NCBI GenBank assembly: GCA_009801015.1
Contig: VHZZ01000009.1
Coordinates: 235,212-299,211 of the forward strand
DNA from: Silene noctiflora
Lineage: Eukaryota; Streptophyta; Magnoliopsida; Caryophyllales; Caryophyllaceae
Length of the DNA stretch: 64,000 bases
Direction: 5' to 3'
The position numbers were made by a program, and so were the translations under genes. Below, in pieces: positions 62,301 to 64,000 of this stretch; the stretch's first letter is position 1; every line of letters starts with the position of its first letter. The notes under the pieces are model-generated. The model was not told where the DNA came from. It worked only from the letters and a program-made list of their open reading frames with translations, and ran no database searches.

Positions 62301-64000
62301 TGAGCCTCTTGTGTACTGCCAACATAAATACGATGGAAAAAAGTACATGGAACTCGGCTGGTAACCTGGGAACAAAACTTAACTTTGATGTAAATATCAA
62401 TTTACTTTTTAGCATTCGTGTGTGAACAATAATATTACTGATTCTGTTAGTGTGGTTTCATGTCATTAAAATTTGGTAAAATCCTATACTTCGCTAATCA
62501 CATTGATTGCATACAATGGTAACATATTAACGTCTATTTAAGTTTGTTCCCTCACCCATTGTTTGTGTTGTCCAGATAGAAACCAGAAATAATAAGCTGG
62601 AGATGCAATCTGTAAATAATAAAGCATTGATTGAAGAACTTGAGAAGCTACTTGAGCGACTCCGTGTTCCTTCTGAGGTATGTCTTGTCTTGTTTACACA
62701 CCTCTTCATTTGTTTTAGTTGTCAGTATAAACTGACTCCATCTCTGCATCTAGTATGCATCATGCCTGACAGGTGGTTCCTTCGATGAAGCAAACATGAT
62801 TAAAAACATAGAAGCATGCGAATGGCTCAGCGGTGCTCTCCGTGGTGTAGAAGTCCCAACTTTGGACCCTTCTTTTGCAAGCATGCGAGCTGTATGTTCC
62901 AATTTTGTTCTCTTGTTTTAACTTCAAAATACAATTCTATGTTGTTTGTGGAAATGTTTGCATACTTGATGGGATACGGACTTAAGGTAACTGTATAGGC
63001 TTGTAGAAAAGCTTGTTTTAAGTCGTACAAATATGATGGCTTTTTAATTATCCCATTGGGAAAATTGTCCTATCTGTACTCTGTAGTTCATTCATATAAA
63101 TAGCTATTAAGCAGAAGATATGAGTTTCCACTGCAAGCAATGCTTCTTCTCATCTTAGTCGCTTGACACTCTTTGGGAGTAGGCACATCTCTTTCCATGG
63201 CTCAATGAGATGTGACTCATGAGGCTAAAGACGTAAAGTTTACATGTTAGTAATAGCAAGGAGATGCTATTTCGGCAATGTTTCTCTCTGAAAAATTATA
63301 ATACTTGCACATGGGGTATTATACTATTATTGACAAGAATCTTTAAGATGAAAACAAATAAATTCTGTCATACTTCCTATCCAGAAACTATCAGAGCATG
63401 TTTTCATTTGAAACCTCTTGAGGCTTGATCAAAACTCATAACCACTCTCCTTAAGACACCTATATTGTTTTTTGTTTCTATATAATCACTGCAACAGTGA
63501 TGATCCCCCTTCCCTTTCTCCTAATTTTGATTGTATAAAGATCACCTATTGAATGTTACTTTGTTCCGTTTGTTTTGAACATATTTCAGGTTAGAGAGAA
63601 GAAAGCAGAACTTCAGAAGCTGAAGAGCACTTTTGTTCGTAGAGCATCTGAATTCTTGAGGAATTACTTTGCTAGCTTGGTGGACTTTATGATAGGTGAC
63701 AAGAGTTATTTTTCTCAGGTGTAAAAATATTCACATCTCTATTACCCCTACAAAGATCATGCCTTGTGATATGTATGTTCTAACCACTTAAATCCTCCTT
63801 GCGTAGCGTGGACAGTTAAAACGACCTGACCATGCTGACTTGAGATACAAATGTAGGACATATGCTCGGCTTCTGCAACATCTGAAGGTGCTAAAACCAA
63901 AAACTATTATCGTGTAATTACTTGTTACATTTAAGTGTCCTCTTATACCTTCATGTGTGATGCTCCAGAGCCTTGATAAGAACTGCTTGGGTCCATTGAG
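53327..64000 (+). CDS. SEC3A: SEC3 exocyst subunit (SEC3A-like), 5' part; runs off the window
   Basis: Landmark subunit of the exocyst, which tethers secretory vesicles to the plasma membrane (known). Exons so far: 53327-53501, 56468-56538, 56861-56941, 57059-57126, 57206-57308, 59050-59201, 60331-60448, 62177-62281, 62576-62677, 62754-62891, 63590-63718, 63807-63887, 63969 onward; all GT-AG and in phase, 451 residues of an expected ~890. It starts [20 protein letters not shown]. The N-terminal PH-like region includes [40 protein letters not shown] and [20 protein letters not shown]. Then come [20 protein letters not shown], the coiled-coil segment ([33 protein letters not shown]), and [14 protein letters not shown]-like [19 protein letters not shown] of the C-terminal rod. 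Similarity to Arabidopsis SEC3A is strong throughout. Intron 1 (2966 bp) is filled by a degenerate tandem array. Confidence 0.95.
53570..55740. repeat. Seven-copy degenerate tandem array in SEC3 intron 1
   Basis: The unit reads roughly GATTGCGTATTAGATCGG, GAGCTCGTATGACTGAGA, AATTTAGTAGAAATTTGG, TTTGATAAGATTCGAAGGA, ACTTTGGTGAGACGGTCTTA, TTAACACTTACTCTATCACA, CAGCTAAGAGCAAGTACTAT, GAGCTCTCTAAGTGCTCTC, GTGATCTGAAGCATTAGTTT. The AGGAACTT landmark recurs near 53765, 54018, 54299, 54546, 54894 and 55338, with a diverged copy near 55602. Periods are about 253, 280, 248, 348, 275 (after removing a nested insertion) and 265 bp. The long fourth period carries an extra TTTACGGCAAAATTCGGTGA segment that also occurs just before copy 1. 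Copies are diverged, so the array is old or homogenised slowly. Confidence 0.85.
54937..55105. mobile_element. 169-bp MITE inserted in the SEC3 intron array
   Basis: A perfect 15-bp inverted repeat CAGGGTTACCTAATT opens and, reverse complemented, closes it. The interior is almost entirely AATTCG words. It interrupts the tandem array between the GGTATAGT and GAAGAGCTTTTCGTCG parts of one unit, so it post-dates the array. CAGGG ends suggest hAT, but the flanking 8-mers do not match. Confidence 0.75.
59385..59544. mobile_element. TGTTACTCCGACAC-family MITE in SEC3 intron 6 with 12-bp target duplication
   Basis: Ends ATGTTACTCCGAC and (right, reverse complemented) GTGTTACTCCGAC. AAATATAATCCT is perfectly duplicated at 59373-59384 and 59545-59556. 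160 bp, interior of CCGACAC/GTGTCGG words. The duplication length fits Mutator-type insertion better than hAT or Stowaway. Confidence 0.8.

Overview
This is 64 kb of plant nuclear DNA. It is AT-rich and holds intron-rich genes with GT-AG splice sites, dense in short non-autonomous transposons (MITEs) and SINEs. The proteins are plant-type (plant cysteine oxidase, COM1/GR1, CPSF73-II, SEC3, membrin). The repeat flavour (SINE remnants with a CAACAACATTA end, TGAGACGGTCT motifs, Stowaway CTCCCTCCGTCCC ends) suggests a eudicot, possibly Caryophyllales, but I cannot name a species. One 550-base N gap (16735-17284) and one single N (1167) mark it as draft assembly.

Gene order: COM1/GR1 DNA-end resection factor (-, 741-3235); FAM32A-like small nuclear protein (-, 5721-6960); membrin, a Golgi Qb-SNARE (+, 10393-14042); plant cysteine oxidase (+, 19275-24493); CPSF73-II/INTS11-like metallo-beta-lactamase nuclease (+, 25321-37303); ribosomal protein eL32 (-, 38301-40116); cationic amino acid transporter CAT2/4-like (+, 42068-48049); an unrecognised plant protein with a C-terminal membrane anchor (-, 48690-50549); SEC3 exocyst subunit (+, 53327 to beyond the window). 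I placed exons by hand from splice consensus, phase and remembered family sequence. Every gene closes in frame except COM1, which carries one surplus base close to the N.

The genes are unrelated housekeeping or regulatory loci and form no pathway or cluster. Between and inside them lies a rich layer of short transposons: Stowaway, PIF/Harbinger (TAA target duplication), hAT-like (CAG...CTG ends), Mutator-like (8-12 bp target duplications), a long foldback element, and several SINEs, one with a perfect 14-bp target duplication. Most sit in introns.

The most unusual structures are a seven-copy degenerate tandem array filling the first intron of SEC3, itself interrupted by a 169-bp MITE; a GC-AG intron in the cysteine oxidase gene; a CPSF73-II that ends well short of the Arabidopsis protein; and a 26-nt microexon in the unrecognised gene. 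I saw no LTR retrotransposon or other virus-derived element, no CRISPR, no confident RNA gene and no convincing new biochemical system.
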